Virus record (IMG/VR): IMGVR_UViG_3300020020_000583
Location: 1-46,680 of that record
DNA: 46,680 nt
Reading direction: 5' to 3' (one strand)
Source: a virus
Part shown: piece after piece, positions 16,100-26,680 of the stretch
Layout: each line of letters starts with the position of its first letter
How positions within the stretch are numbered: the first letter of the stretch is position 1
Notes under the pieces: model-generated
What the model was told of the DNA's origin: nothing
The model's database searches: none
The model's input: only the letters and a program-made list of their open reading frames with translations
Position numbers and translations under genes: made by a program

Positions 16100-18715
16100 A
16101 TGGCCCGACGTGGTCGGTTCGGTCGGCTGCCACGGTCAGCGCCGGACCTCAGTTCGACCCTCGTTGCCATCCTGCGCGAGTACCAAGCGCAGCGTGACCG
16201 CAACATCCAAGAGGCGTGGGAGAAAGGCGGGGACTTCGAAGGTCACAAGGTGACCGACGACATGATTCTGGCCCACTGGAAGGACCGCCGCGACACCGTC
16301 TCCAAGGACGACCCGCTGTACGACACCTACCAGCAGAGCGTCCAGAACATGGAGTTCGGCATCGACAACTCCAAGCAGGAGTTGCGCTACGCGCAGGGCA
16401 AGGTCAACGACGGCGCGATGGCTGCCTACTACCGGGGCTGGGCGACCAAGTACCCGGTCGACTCCGAGGCGTACCGGCGGATGATGATGCTCGCCGCCCA
16501 GTACACCGAGCGCTCCAAGGCGATGCGCTCGGCGGGTCGTCGTGGTGCGAGCCACGCGGTCTACGGCGGCAATGTCGAGGCGGCGCAGAAGAAGACCGTC
16601 GCGTACAAGACCATCCGCGACGTGCTGACCACGATGGCCCTCAACCGGGGCATCCTCAACACGAGCGAGGAAGACCTGCTCGACATGCGCGCCTACGAAG
16701 GCGAGATGGGCGACTCGCGCGAGTTCATGGGTCTCATCAACGAACTGGCCACCAGCCAAGCGCCCGAGATGGTCAGCGCCCGCGAGCAGTTGACCGCGTA
16801 CATCCGGCAGTACGGCAACCCGAACTTCAACGGGGACTTCTCGTACGAGTCGTGGATGGCCATGCGGCCCGATGCCAAGGCCGGGCTGTCGTCGGTGCTG
16901 CGCCTCGCCCAGCAGTCCGGGCTGAAGGGCGACACGACCAAGGCCCTGAAGGAACTGACCGAGTTCTCGACCGAGGGCCTGCGCTTCGGCCTCATCGACG
17001 AGGTCGCCGCCTACGAGGAGTACAGGCGCGGCTGGGACACCATCATGGCCGACCCGGCGACGTCGGTCATCGAGAAGTGGGAGGCGACCAACCAGTACCG
17101 CAACCAACTCAACGCGCTGATGGGCCGGGTGACTGCCGAGCGCGGTGGCGACATCACCCTCGGGTCGACCGTCGAGGGCCACCTGTACTCCGAACTGCAG
17201 GCGCTCAACGGGGAGCGGGTCAACAAGCCGACCCTCTGGGACGACAGCCGGGGAGCGGTCGCTGCGGCCAAGTCCGACCCGACCAAGTCCGATGCCTACA
17301 CGACGGCGGACTCCATCGAGCGGATGTACGGCGACCTCCAGAAGTTGATGACCGGCGAGTACGTGTCGGTCATGGTCGACGGGAACAACAGCCCGACCAT
17401 CGCCGGGGGCGGCTCGATGGGCGTCGTGCCGAGGGCGTCGCTCGGCGAGGGCACGGCGTACATCGCCGGGACGATGGGGGTCAAGACGGTCAACATCCCG
17501 AACGCCGACGGAACGGTGTCGAACGTCGGGACCGACACGATGCTGACCGCCATCGTCGGGGCACCGGTCATGTCGCAGGCGGCGCGAGTCGATGAGAACG
17601 GACGACCCATCCCGGGGTCGGCTGGGTCAGTCGAAGCCGCCGCCGGGACGACCGACGTGGTCGCGTGGAAGTTGACCATGCCCGATGGCTCCGAGGGCTG
17701 GAAGTACCTTGATGCCACGGGCGAGCCGCGCTACTCCTCGGTGGCCCCCTACGGCGAGGGCGTCAACGTCTTCGAACGGCCCGACGGGACGACCATCCTG
17801 ACGATGCTGGTCCCCGAGGGTGCGGCGACCTACACCCCGGCGGGTGGGCTGAACCCGGCCTACCTCGGGCTGGCCGACAGCCTGACCGACACGGTCTTCA
17901 AGTCGACGATGGCGATGTGGATGTCGAGTGCGGCCAAGCAGAGCAAGGGCCTGCCCAGCCTGAGCAACGACTCCGTGCGGGCAAGCGTGTACGCCGAGAC
18001 GGGGGGCGACCCGGGCCGCTACGCGGCAGCCCTCACCGAGGTCGACCTGATGAAGGCCGAGTACATCCAAGAGCGACCGAACGCCGCCGCCATCTACGGC
18101 TCCATCGCCGACCGGACCGAGTTCGACGAGACGTTCGGTGCGGTCCTCGGGCCAGCCGAGCGCGCGGCAGCGGGCCGGTTGTGGGCCGAAGGTCGGCGCG
18201 CGAACGTGCTGGCCAACACGCCGCAGGCCATCGCCGAGCGGACCGGACGCCGCATCGCCGAGGGCGTCTACGTGCTGCCCAACGGGCAGACGACGTACAT
18301 CACCCCGCAGAAGGCCATCGCCAACATCGTGGCTCCCCCGGCGCGCGACGACTGGTACGTCCCGGGCGGGCCGTCCGAGGCGACGTCGGCCAACGCCCGG
18401 GCGCTGATGGACTTCATCCGCCAGCAGGGCAGTGACGTGACGACCGGCATCTTGGGGCGACCGCCGGTGTCCGCCGCCCAGCGCCCACCGTGGGCGGCAC
18501 CCGGCGCGACGCCGTTCTTCAAGCCACGGGCACCGAACCCGTACGTGGCACCAAGCAGGCCACCGACGCCGACACCCGGACTGCCGACGCCCGAGTTCAC
18601 CGTGCCGCCGCCGCCCATCCCGAACGTCCAGCCGGGCATGTCCTCGTCCATCTTCCGGCCCACCCCGCCGCCGCCACCGCCGGTCGTGACGCTGCCGCGC
18701 ATCGGCGGCAAGTAA
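16100..18715 (+). CDS. Large virion protein of unknown function
   Basis: This 871-residue protein starts three bases after the portal stop. The first 350 residues are helical and polar. The middle (about 430-600) is beta-rich, with repeated short turns such as PDGSEGWKYLD. The last 90 residues are a Pro-rich disordered tail (PPPPIPN, TPPPPPP). Its location between portal and the 2630-residue gene suggests an internal head or ejection protein. I recognise no enzyme motif. Confidence 0.7.
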   Translation: MARRGRFGRLPRSAPDLSSTLVAILREYQAQRDRNIQEAWEKGGDFEGHKVTDDMILAHWKDRRDTVSKDDPLYDTYQQSVQNMEFGIDNSKQELRYAQGKVNDGAMAAYYRGWATKYPVDSEAYRRMMMLAAQYTERSKAMRSAGRRGASHAVYGGNVEAAQKKTVAYKTIRDVLTTMALNRGILNTSEEDLLDMRAYEGEMGDSREFMGLINELATSQAPEMVSAREQLTAYIRQYGNPNFNGDFSYESWMAMRPDAKAGLSSVLRLAQQSGLKGDTTKALKELTEFSTEGLRFGLIDEVAAYEEYRRGWDTIMADPATSVIEKWEATNQYRNQLNALMGRVTAERGGDITLGSTVEGHLYSELQALNGERVNKPTLWDDSRGAVAAAKSDPTKSDAYTTADSIERMYGDLQKLMTGEYVSVMVDGNNSPTIAGGGSMGVVPRASLGEGTAYIAGTMGVKTVNIPNADGTVSNVGTDTMLTAIVGAPVMSQAARVDENGRPIPGSAGSVEAAAGTTDVVAWKLTMPDGSEGWKYLDATGEPRYSSVAPYGEGVNVFERPDGTTILTMLVPEGAATYTPAGGLNPAYLGLADSLTDTVFKSTMAMWMSSAAKQSKGLPSLSNDSVRASVYAETGGDPGRYAAALTEVDLMKAEYIQERPNAAAIYGSIADRTEFDETFGAVLGPAERAAAGRLWAEGRRANVLANTPQAIAERTGRRIAEGVYVLPNGQTTYITPQKAIANIVAPPARDDWYVPGGPSEATSANARALMDFIRQQGSDVTTGILGRPPVSAAQRPPWAAPGATPFFKPRAPNPYVAPSRPPTPTPGLPTPEFTVPPPPIPNVQPGMSSSIFRPTPPPPPPVVTLPRIGGK

Positions 18716-18716
18716 C

Positions 18717-21700
18717 GTGGCCAACTACTACACGCCGGGTAGCGGTGGTGGGAAGTACACGCCGTCCGAGGACTTCTACAACCGCAACGGGTCGTACGGC
18801 AGTGACCCCAACCCGGACCGTCCGTGGCAAGACCTCGGCAAGTCGACCATCAGCCTGCTCGGGACGCCCGCCGTCCAGCAGGACCCGGCGCTGACGGCGT
18901 TCAAGCAGCAGGCCCCGCATCCGCTCGATGCGCTGGGCATCGGCAAGGTGCCCATCCTCGGTGGCCTGCTGAAGGGCGCGACCGACATCATCAGCAAGGT
19001 CCCCAACGTCATGCCCTTCATGGCCGGGGCGCAACTCGCCCAGCGTGGGCTGGCCGCAGCGGCGTGGGAGCAAGGCAAGGGCACGCCCCAAGGGGCCGCG
19101 CTCCAGCAGCAGATTGACTCGGGCTGGGTCGGGGCGGGCGAAGCACAGGCCCAGTACCTGCGCTCGTGGTGGAAGGACAACTCGCCGCTGCCGCTGCTGG
19201 CTGACTACGTCGTGCCCCACGACACGCTCGGCGGGCAGGTCTTCCAGTCGCTGGGCGTGCTCAGTCTCGGGCAGATGGCGCTGCAGCGGACGCTGGTCCC
19301 GGGCGGTCCCCGGTTGCGCGAACTGGTCGAGGCCAGCGACGAGGTGCTGGAGAACAACCCCGACCTCATCCGCATCCGTGACGAGTACAAGGCCGGGACC
19401 CTCACCGAGGACCAGACCTACGACCAACTGTGGGAGGCGGGCTTCCTGCTGTCGAACCCGATGGGCCAAGACCTGTTCGGGCGGATGGCTTCACTCGGGC
19501 AGGAGATTGTCACCGACCCGGTCAACCTGCTGTCGGGCGGGACGGCGCTGCTCGCCCGCCAGACGACCCGGGCCGCTGCCCGGCTGGCGGCGAACCTCGC
19601 CAAGGAGGTGGGGCCGGACGCGCTGGAGCCGCTGCTGACGTCGTACGCCGCACGGACCGGACGGTCGCTCGATGCCAACCTCGGGCAGGAGTTCATCGAC
19701 GAGGTGCTGTCCAACCCGGCGACCACGCAGCAGGCGCAGCGTGCCATCAACGGACTGAGCAAGCAGCAGCGCTTCTGGGCGGGCCAGACCGGTGGGGTCA
19801 TGGGCCAGACCATCGTCAAGTACGGGCGCTACGCCGAGCGGGTGCTCGACCCGTTCACCCTGTTCGGTGGCGGCGACGCTGCTCGCGGCTCGGCCCAGAT
19901 GGTCGCGCGTGCGGCGGCAGAGGGCAGCATGGAGACGTACGGGGTCGGGACCGTGCGCGCCGCCCAGACCACCATCGCGCGTGTCGCGGGCGTGCAGGCG
20001 CGCGAGCAGTTCGACCACTTCTACGGCAGCGCCATGCAGCAGACCGTGGCGATGGTCGGGTCCGAGGGCCATGCCCAGAAGATGCTGGCGACGATGGCCT
20101 TCGATGCCGCCGACAACCCGGCTGACCTCGCCCTGCAGGCGACCCGGATGTACGGCTCGGACATCCGGCGCTACGTGCGCGACAAGGGCGAGACGGTCAT
20201 GTACCGGGTCATCCCCAAGGCGGGCGAGACGATGGAGCAGGCGATGGACGCCGCTCGCGGTCGAGCCACCCAGCAGTTGCGCACGATGCTGAACATCAGC
20301 GACACGCAGGCCCGGTCCATCATGCAGGGGCAGGGCGAGCAGTTCATCTCACTGGTCGATTACGCCCACTTCGGGCACGCCGTGCGTTCGTTCCTGCTGG
20401 CCAAGCGAGCCGCCGGCGCGACGGTCGACGAGGTCACCTTCCTCGGGCCACGGCAGTTGACCCGGCCCGAACTGAAGCGCTTCCGGCAGGCCATCAAGAA
20501 CCGGGAGGTCACGGTCGTCCGGCAGATGGTCCGGCAGTACGACCAGTTGTACTTCAACATCGCGCTGGACGGGACCGACGACTTCCTGCTGGAGCACGCC
20601 GACCTGCTGGCCAAGGGACTGGCCGACAAGGTCCCCAACGAGATTACGGGCAAGGCGCTGAAGGCTCTGCCCAAGGACATCCGCGCGTGGGTCTCGGCGA
20701 ACCCCGGGTACCGGCTGGCCTACAAGCCCAAGGACCAGTGGGGCGCGGTCATGGGCAAGGACAACCAGTTGGTCGGTATCAACCCGTGGGTCGACTGGGT
20801 CGACGAGGGGCTGGCCGTGCCGACCATCGGCAAGGTGCGCTCGCTCGTCGAGCGCAGCCTGAAGCCCATCGCCTCGTCGACCATCCAGCGCCGGGCCATG
20901 CACCGCTTCAGCCAGCGGATGGGCGAGCGCTACGGGATGAACGAGCAGTTGTCGCAGGCCATCTTCTGGTCGGTGTCGAAGCGTGCCGACATCGCGGCGG
21001 TGTCGGTCCGGGGTCTGCAGCGCAGTGACTTCTACGCGGCGGCGATGGACGTGTCCATGCCCAAGAGCCTGCGCAACAAGATGACCGAGCGGGACGTGGC
21101 CGAGGACGTCATCTGGGCGTTCGAAGGGGAACTCGGGCAGGTCGGCATCACCCAGAAGTTGACCGGCAAGGTCAAGACCAAGTTGACCCCCATCGGCAAC
21201 GCCGCTGGCGTGCTGGCCGAGCACGTGTACCCGCTCGTGCGCTTCAAGTGGAACCCGTTCTTCCAAGCGCAGGAGGTCTTCGAAACGCCCATCATCCTCG
21301 CTGGTCGCGGGGTCTGGCCGGGCGGCAGCACGAAGGTGCTCAACGCCAAGACCGCGTACGTGCGCGCGAAGTTGGCGGGCTACAACGAGTCGTTCTACCG
21401 GCAGGACCAGATTGAGTTCTCGTCGCTGGTCAACGCCAGCGGCGAGGCGATGGGTTCGGTGTTCGGCCCACAGTCGCGGCTGGGCCGGGTGCTGGCCCAG
21501 ACGACCTCGGTGCGTGGCATCAAGCGCGCCGGTGAGCAGGCCATGTTCCGCAACGAGATTGGCCGGATGATGGTCGCCGACATGCGCCGCCACTCGCCGA
21601 CGCAGTTCGCCAGCATCGCCGAGTGGAACGCGGTGCGTGGCCTGTACTCGACCATCGACGATGGCGAGACCGCCATCCACATGCTCTACGACATGTTCTC

Positions 21701-24700
21701 GCGGGCTGACCCCGATGGTGCGCTGAAGGCCGTTGACCCCACGGGCGCGCTCGGTGCGGCCAAGGTCTTCGGTGAGCACGGCCCGGCGATGTTCCGGCCA
21801 CGCCATATCGCATCGAGGCCGAGGGTCGAGACCTCGCTGGTCCGCTACATCGCGGTCGGCGAGGGCTGGCAGGACATGTCGTGGCGGGTCCTGCGGCGGA
21901 AGTTGCGCGACCCCGCCGACGCCGAGTACGACCTGATGCGCCTCGCCCAAGACCTGCACAAGGCGGGGGCCGATGCCGACTACATCGACCGGGTGGCGGC
22001 GATGGTCACCTTCCCGACGGCCAAGGAGTTCTTCGCTGAACTCAATACGATGGGCTTCCCCAAGGAACAGGTCGAGCGCATGCGCCTGTGGTCCGAGGAA
22101 CTGGCCAAGTCGCAGGGCCAGTCGCTGACCGAGTTCCTGTCACGGACGTTCGCCGACGCGCCGCAGGTCATCGACCGCCACGGCAACAACCGGGGCCGGT
22201 CGCTGTTCCAGCGCATCGTGTCGGCCCACGAGGAGCGCGGCTTCGCGGTCGTCGGGCGTGACAGCGAACTGCTCATCGACATCCAGCGGGTCGGCAACTC
22301 GTACATGCCCAAGTTCACGTTCGACCCACTGAAGCCGGTCAAGGACATGACCACGCTGGAGGTCAAGGCCCGGGAGTGGACCGGTGCTCGCGAGACCCGG
22401 GCGGTGACGCCGACCATCGGCATGCCCGACCGGTTGATGGACGCAGCGGGCCAGCCCATCACCTTCGTCAACGGCAAGTACATCAGCGGTCACTTCACCG
22501 CCAAGCAGTGGCGGGAAGCGCTGGAGGCGACGCTGTCCGAGGACGAGATTCGGGAAGCCGCCGACTGGTACGTCGACATGCGCATCGTCGTCCTCGCCCA
22601 GTACGACAACGATGTCGACGCGGCGACCCGGGCCATCCTCGGCTTTGCCCTCACCCAGAAGAACACCTCACCGGCTGGTGGGATGAACCACTTCTACGCG
22701 GCGATGGAGAAGGTCCGGCGCGGCGAGAAGTTGCCCATCGACAAGAAGTTCGACGGTCTCGGCACGGCGGAACTCCAGCGCCTGCTGGAAGACGACATGG
22801 TCACCGACGCCGGGATGGCCCAGAAGTTGACCGACTTCATCGACAGCCTGCTCGGCAACACGACCCGGACGGCGATGGTCAAGGGACCGGACGGGACGTG
22901 GATGCCTGCGGCCATCGACATCTGGGCCAAGCGCGACCTCGGCTTCCTCGACAGTGGCATCAAGCCCGAGTACTGGGCGCGCATCACGGGTGCGCAGCGT
23001 GCGGTCAAGAAGCCGCGCCTGCTGTACCGCGAACTGGAGGACGGCACCAAGGTGCCCATCCTCATCAAGGCGGGCAAGGACAAGGGCCAGCAGGCGACGA
23101 CCGATGACGTCCACCTGTACTTCGAAGACGGGACCGAGCGGGTCATCAAGGGCGATGACCTCACGAGTGAGCAGCCTGACTCGTTCCAGTACGACTACGG
23201 GGTCGAGCGCTACAACGAGATTGCCGAGTACCTGAACACCGAGAAGTACCTGACCCGCGAGAACTGGACGGCGGCGGACGTGCAGGCGATGGGCTGGTTC
23301 CGGGCCAAGGTCGCTTTCGGTGACAGCACCGGGTCGCCGCTCGACGCGTTCTTCCGCAACCACTACAACGTGACCTTCGAAGCCACGCCCGCGCCCGGCA
23401 CCCGGTACGCCGACCTGTATCCGGGCCTCGCCGACGACGGGCGGGTGCCCATCACCGAGGCGCAGGCGGCGTCCATCACGTCGGACGTGATGGAGGTCTC
23501 GGTCGCCGAGGCGGCGAGCATCGCGGGCGTACAGGTGCTGACCAAGCACGCGACGACGGGGACGTGGGCCGATGCCTCCGGTGTGGCCAACGTCACGCCC
23601 CACGTGACGGTCGAGATTCTGGGGACCGATGACGGCCTCCGGCGGTTCATGGCTGCCATCGGGGAGTTGAACCAGCAGCCGCGCGTGCGGGCAACCAAGA
23701 CGGTGGCCATCAAGACCAATCCGACCAAGGACAACGGGATGCGTTGGGCCATCGACTACCCGCTGCCCACGGGCATCAGCAAGCACGAGGCCAACGAGAT
23801 TCACCGGGAACTCATCAGCCACGACGACGTCATCGCGGGCGGGTCGGTGCTCGTGCGCTACGACGACGGAACGTACGTGGTGCGCTCGGTGTGGGAACCC
23901 GAGGAGGGCGTCGAGTACTGGCAGCGGTCGAAGTTCGAAGACGAGGTCCGCATCGAGAACCGGGCCTCGTTCGAATGGCGCGGTCGGATGTACGACTACG
24001 ACGAGGACGGCTACCGGCGTGGGCGCTACGTCTCGCAGGAGGAACTGGACGGCGCGCGTGCGCGAGGCGAGGCGCTGGTCGCGGCGATGGAGCAGGAGCC
24101 GGTCCTGCGGCTCGACAGCCGTGGACCGATGGGCGCGGACATCGAGGACGTACCCGAAGACTTCGCGCCCGACGCGACGCCGCTGCACTACGAGCCGATG
24201 GGCGAGCCGGGCGTCTCGTACAGCGTCGACAACTACAACGAGCGCGACGTGCTGGTCATCTACCGGGACAACGAGGGCAAGCCCGTCGGGTACGTGCGCA
24301 TGGACTCGGGTAACAAGGACGTGCCGATGCGCTGGAACGATGCGGCCCGTCGGCCCATCGTCCCGGGCGCGGTCCGTGGTCCCATCCATGTGTACGTGGA
24401 GCCGGATGTTCGGCGCACGGGCGTCGCCACCGCGCTGTACGACTGGGTCGAGAAGCAGGGCTGGGACCTGTCGGAGTCGAGCGGCAAGACGGTGACCGCC
24501 GCTGGGCGGGCGTTCACCAGCGCTCGGTACGACCGGCTTGCCCCCACCGGCTTGGTCCCACTGACCGACGAACTGGTCACCGACATCGCCAACCGTGTAC
24601 GGGCTGCGAAGTGGAGCGGCGCTTCGGTCGACTTGCGGACGGGCGAGTTCCTGCCCAAGGGCAAGCCCCGGCAGGGTCCGTTCGTGACGGCCATCGGTGA

Positions 24701-26609
24701 CACCAAGTCGGTGGCGTTCCAGAACGTGACCGAGGCCAAGTTCCGAACAGCGCTGACCGAGTTCATCGAGGAGAACCGGGAGGAACTGTCGAAGCCCGGG
24801 CGCTACCTCGGCGTGTTCCGCGACGAGCAGGCGGGCCGCTTCGACTTCGACATCAACTACGCGACGTGGGACGAAGACGATGCCGAGGCGTTCCAGTTGG
24901 TCTTCGGTCGGGAGGGTGGGGCCTACGACACGTACAGCGGGAACGGCGTGTACGCTCCGGTCCTGCGCGACGAGGCCAAGGTCCCGGCCCGCACCGAGCC
25001 GACGTTCATCCGGCCCGTCAGGGCCAAGGTCTACTACCACCGTATCGAGGAGGCCGACTATGCCACGGAGGTACGGGGAGCCGGTCGAAGGGGAGCCGTC
25101 CCCAACGCACGTACAGACCGGCTGGTCGGTGACGGGAAGCGTCGGACCGGGGAGGCGGTCGAGCGAGCGTACGGCGATTACGCAGGGTATGAGACCCAAG
25201 CCTTCCGGTCCGAGCGTGTCGCCGCAGGAGATGAGCGGTATGCCGCCGGAGTTGATTCCCTCCCCGACCTCGGTGGGCCAGCCGGAGCCACTTCTGCCCG
25301 GCTATTCCAACGCGCTCCCCGAGGGTACCGTGCAGCCGTCCGGTTCGACACCGCCCTCCCCGACATCGGTACCCGGGGAGGTCGCTCCACCCTCTACTTC
25401 AAGCCCGGTCGAAGTGCCCGCGATACCCTCGTCCACGAGTTCGCCCACGCCTTCTCCGAGCACCTCGACGATAGCGCCAAGCGGCTCTACCTTGCCTCCT
25501 ACAACCGAAGGTACGGTCGAGCCGCTGTAGGTGCGCCGCAGCCCAAGAACGGGGCCAAGCGAGCGCAGAACAAGAACTCGTGGGACGAAGATGTCCACGA
25601 GCAGTTCGCGACCGACACCATCGAGTACTTCCGTACGGGCCAGCCGGTGCAGGCCGAACTGCAGCCCATCTTCGACTTCTACGGCAAGTACCTGCGCGCC
25701 AGCCGCAACCGACCCGGCCTCGACCCGAAGGCCCAGCAGGAACTGGCCCAGTTGGTCGGCACCAACCAGTACAAGGGCGGGCTGGCGTACAGCGCGGGCG
25801 AGCAGGCGCTCGTCGACCTCGCCTTCGGCACCAGTCGTCGGGCCGAGCGGACGACCAACGACACCGTGTACTTCAAGGGCGAGCGGTCGTGGGCCGAACG
25901 GTCGGTCAACCACCCGTTCTTCGGGCTGTACCCGGCGTCGTACATGTGGGGCAAGGTGCTCCCCGAACTCGTCGAGTTCCTCACCTTCCGCCCGTTCGGG
26001 TTGAAGGCACCGTTCGTCGCCCTGCACAACGTCAATCAGGTCTACCAGTCGGTGATGACCCAGCAGGAGAACGACCCCGAACTGCGCAAGTGGCTGGACG
26101 ACAACGAGGAGTACCTGCGGGCCATCTCGATGATGACCCCGGGCCTGCCGTGGGACATCCCGGTCAACGCACCGCTCGGCGTGCGCCGTCTGGTCGAGGC
26201 GCTGGAGGAGAACTACTACCGGGAGATGACCGGGCAGGAGTTCGACACCATGCCCGAGTTGATGCAGCGCTACCTCGGCAAGACCATCCCCGACATCATG
26301 GGCTACCAGTTCGGTCCGGCGATGGGCGTCGAGAGTCTGGTCGAGACGGGGTCCGGCGTCATCGGCTTGGGGTCACAGGCGCTCGGGGCCGGGTTCAACG
26401 CCGTCGTGCCGAAGCCGACCGAGGACCCGGGCTTCTTCCCCGAGGCCGACTCGCCCGCAACCCCGGGTCTCGGCGACTTGCGCGGTCTGCGGACCACGCC
26501 GCGCACGCTGGAGCAGGCGGTGGCGCAAGGTGAGCAGACGCTGGTCGAAGGGTTGGACGTTGATGCGTTGACCGAGGAGATTACGCAGGAGTTGTACGCC
26601 ACCGATTGA
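18717..26609 (+). CDS. Giant virion protein with GNAT-like and zincin-like domains
   Basis: At 2630 residues this is the largest gene, starting at GTG 18717. The first 1100 residues are helical with many Arg, Gln and Met and look like an ejected virion protein. Residues about 1820-1945 hold a GNAT acetyltransferase-like domain with motif A as VYVEPDVRRTGVATALYDWV. Around 1970-2090 is a compact domain with KPGRYLGVFRDE. A zincin motif HEFAHAFSEHL begins near 2240 and HEQFATD near 2294. The last 300 residues are conserved-looking and membrane-neutral. It may cleave or modify host proteins during entry. Codon use falls away between 25060 and 25530, where a second frame is open. Confidence 0.8.
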   Translation: MANYYTPGSGGGKYTPSEDFYNRNGSYGSDPNPDRPWQDLGKSTISLLGTPAVQQDPALTAFKQQAPHPLDALGIGKVPILGGLLKGATDIISKVPNVMPFMAGAQLAQRGLAAAAWEQGKGTPQGAALQQQIDSGWVGAGEAQAQYLRSWWKDNSPLPLLADYVVPHDTLGGQVFQSLGVLSLGQMALQRTLVPGGPRLRELVEASDEVLENNPDLIRIRDEYKAGTLTEDQTYDQLWEAGFLLSNPMGQDLFGRMASLGQEIVTDPVNLLSGGTALLARQTTRAAARLAANLAKEVGPDALEPLLTSYAARTGRSLDANLGQEFIDEVLSNPATTQQAQRAINGLSKQQRFWAGQTGGVMGQTIVKYGRYAERVLDPFTLFGGGDAARGSAQMVARAAAEGSMETYGVGTVRAAQTTIARVAGVQAREQFDHFYGSAMQQTVAMVGSEGHAQKMLATMAFDAADNPADLALQATRMYGSDIRRYVRDKGETVMYRVIPKAGETMEQAMDAARGRATQQLRTMLNISDTQARSIMQGQGEQFISLVDYAHFGHAVRSFLLAKRAAGATVDEVTFLGPRQLTRPELKRFRQAIKNREVTVVRQMVRQYDQLYFNIALDGTDDFLLEHADLLAKGLADKVPNEITGKALKALPKDIRAWVSANPGYRLAYKPKDQWGAVMGKDNQLVGINPWVDWVDEGLAVPTIGKVRSLVERSLKPIASSTIQRRAMHRFSQRMGERYGMNEQLSQAIFWSVSKRADIAAVSVRGLQRSDFYAAAMDVSMPKSLRNKMTERDVAEDVIWAFEGELGQVGITQKLTGKVKTKLTPIGNAAGVLAEHVYPLVRFKWNPFFQAQEVFETPIILAGRGVWPGGSTKVLNAKTAYVRAKLAGYNESFYRQDQIEFSSLVNASGEAMGSVFGPQSRLGRVLAQTTSVRGIKRAGEQAMFRNEIGRMMVADMRRHSPTQFASIAEWNAVRGLYSTIDDGETAIHMLYDMFSRADPDGALKAVDPTGALGAAKVFGEHGPAMFRPRHIASRPRVETSLVRYIAVGEGWQDMSWRVLRRKLRDPADAEYDLMRLAQDLHKAGADADYIDRVAAMVTFPTAKEFFAELNTMGFPKEQVERMRLWSEELAKSQGQSLTEFLSRTFADAPQVIDRHGNNRGRSLFQRIVSAHEERGFAVVGRDSELLIDIQRVGNSYMPKFTFDPLKPVKDMTTLEVKAREWTGARETRAVTPTIGMPDRLMDAAGQPITFVNGKYISGHFTAKQWREALEATLSEDEIREAADWYVDMRIVVLAQYDNDVDAATRAILGFALTQKNTSPAGGMNHFYAAMEKVRRGEKLPIDKKFDGLGTAELQRLLEDDMVTDAGMAQKLTDFIDSLLGNTTRTAMVKGPDGTWMPAAIDIWAKRDLGFLDSGIKPEYWARITGAQRAVKKPRLLYRELEDGTKVPILIKAGKDKGQQATTDDVHLYFEDGTERVIKGDDLTSEQPDSFQYDYGVERYNEIAEYLNTEKYLTRENWTAADVQAMGWFRAKVAFGDSTGSPLDAFFRNHYNVTFEATPAPGTRYADLYPGLADDGRVPITEAQAASITSDVMEVSVAEAASIAGVQVLTKHATTGTWADASGVANVTPHVTVEILGTDDGLRRFMAAIGELNQQPRVRATKTVAIKTNPTKDNGMRWAIDYPLPTGISKHEANEIHRELISHDDVIAGGSVLVRYDDGTYVVRSVWEPEEGVEYWQRSKFEDEVRIENRASFEWRGRMYDYDEDGYRRGRYVSQEELDGARARGEALVAAMEQEPVLRLDSRGPMGADIEDVPEDFAPDATPLHYEPMGEPGVSYSVDNYNERDVLVIYRDNEGKPVGYVRMDSGNKDVPMRWNDAARRPIVPGAVRGPIHVYVEPDVRRTGVATALYDWVEKQGWDLSESSGKTVTAAGRAFTSARYDRLAPTGLVPLTDELVTDIANRVRAAKWSGASVDLRTGEFLPKGKPRQGPFVTAIGDTKSVAFQNVTEAKFRTALTEFIEENREELSKPGRYLGVFRDEQAGRFDFDINYATWDEDDAEAFQLVFGREGGAYDTYSGNGVYAPVLRDEAKVPARTEPTFIRPVRAKVYYHRIEEADYATEVRGAGRRGAVPNARTDRLVGDGKRRTGEAVERAYGDYAGYETQAFRSERVAAGDERYAAGVDSLPDLGGPAGATSARLFQRAPRGYRAAVRFDTALPDIGTRGGRSTLYFKPGRSARDTLVHEFAHAFSEHLDDSAKRLYLASYNRRYGRAAVGAPQPKNGAKRAQNKNSWDEDVHEQFATDTIEYFRTGQPVQAELQPIFDFYGKYLRASRNRPGLDPKAQQELAQLVGTNQYKGGLAYSAGEQALVDLAFGTSRRAERTTNDTVYFKGERSWAERSVNHPFFGLYPASYMWGKVLPELVEFLTFRPFGLKAPFVALHNVNQVYQSVMTQQENDPELRKWLDDNEEYLRAISMMTPGLPWDIPVNAPLGVRRLVEALEENYYREMTGQEFDTMPELMQRYLGKTIPDIMGYQFGPAMGVESLVETGSGVIGLGSQALGAGFNAVVPKPTEDPGFFPEADSPATPGLGDLRGLRTTPRTLEQAVAQGEQTLVEGLDVDALTEEITQELYATD
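25060..25530 (+). CDS. Possible overprinted gene in the +1 frame of the giant gene
   Basis: ATG 25060 lies six bases after GAGGAGG and opens a 156-codon frame fully inside the giant gene. The product is rich in Pro, Ser, Thr and Glu (for example PSPTSVGQPEPLLPG) and has no Arg in its last hundred or so residues, unlike typical shadow frames here. Between about 25240 and 25380 third-position GC is higher in this frame than in the main frame, which locally uses rare codons such as CGA, GGA, GTA and GCA. This fits dual coding, though a recently acquired segment could also explain it. Its function is unknown and there is no signal peptide. Confidence 0.45.
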   Translation: MPRRYGEPVEGEPSPTHVQTGWSVTGSVGPGRRSSERTAITQGMRPKPSGPSVSPQEMSGMPPELIPSPTSVGQPEPLLPGYSNALPEGTVQPSGSTPPSPTSVPGEVAPPSTSSPVEVPAIPSSTSSPTPSPSTSTIAPSGSTLPPTTEGTVEPL

Positions 26610-26680
26610 CGGGATAGTGGGGTGATACAGTTCCGGTTGAACCCACACCCCTCGATGTGGTAGAAACCGAGGTAGCAACG

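Noticed and set aside
22668-25199. 843-codon open frame on the minus strand
   Set aside because: It is a shadow of the 2630-residue gene, with a repetitive Arg/Val/Asp composition and no ribosome site.
26606-26634. TTGACG with GATACA as a promoter before the scaffold gene
   Set aside because: The spacing is only about 12 bases, too short for a sigma-70 promoter.
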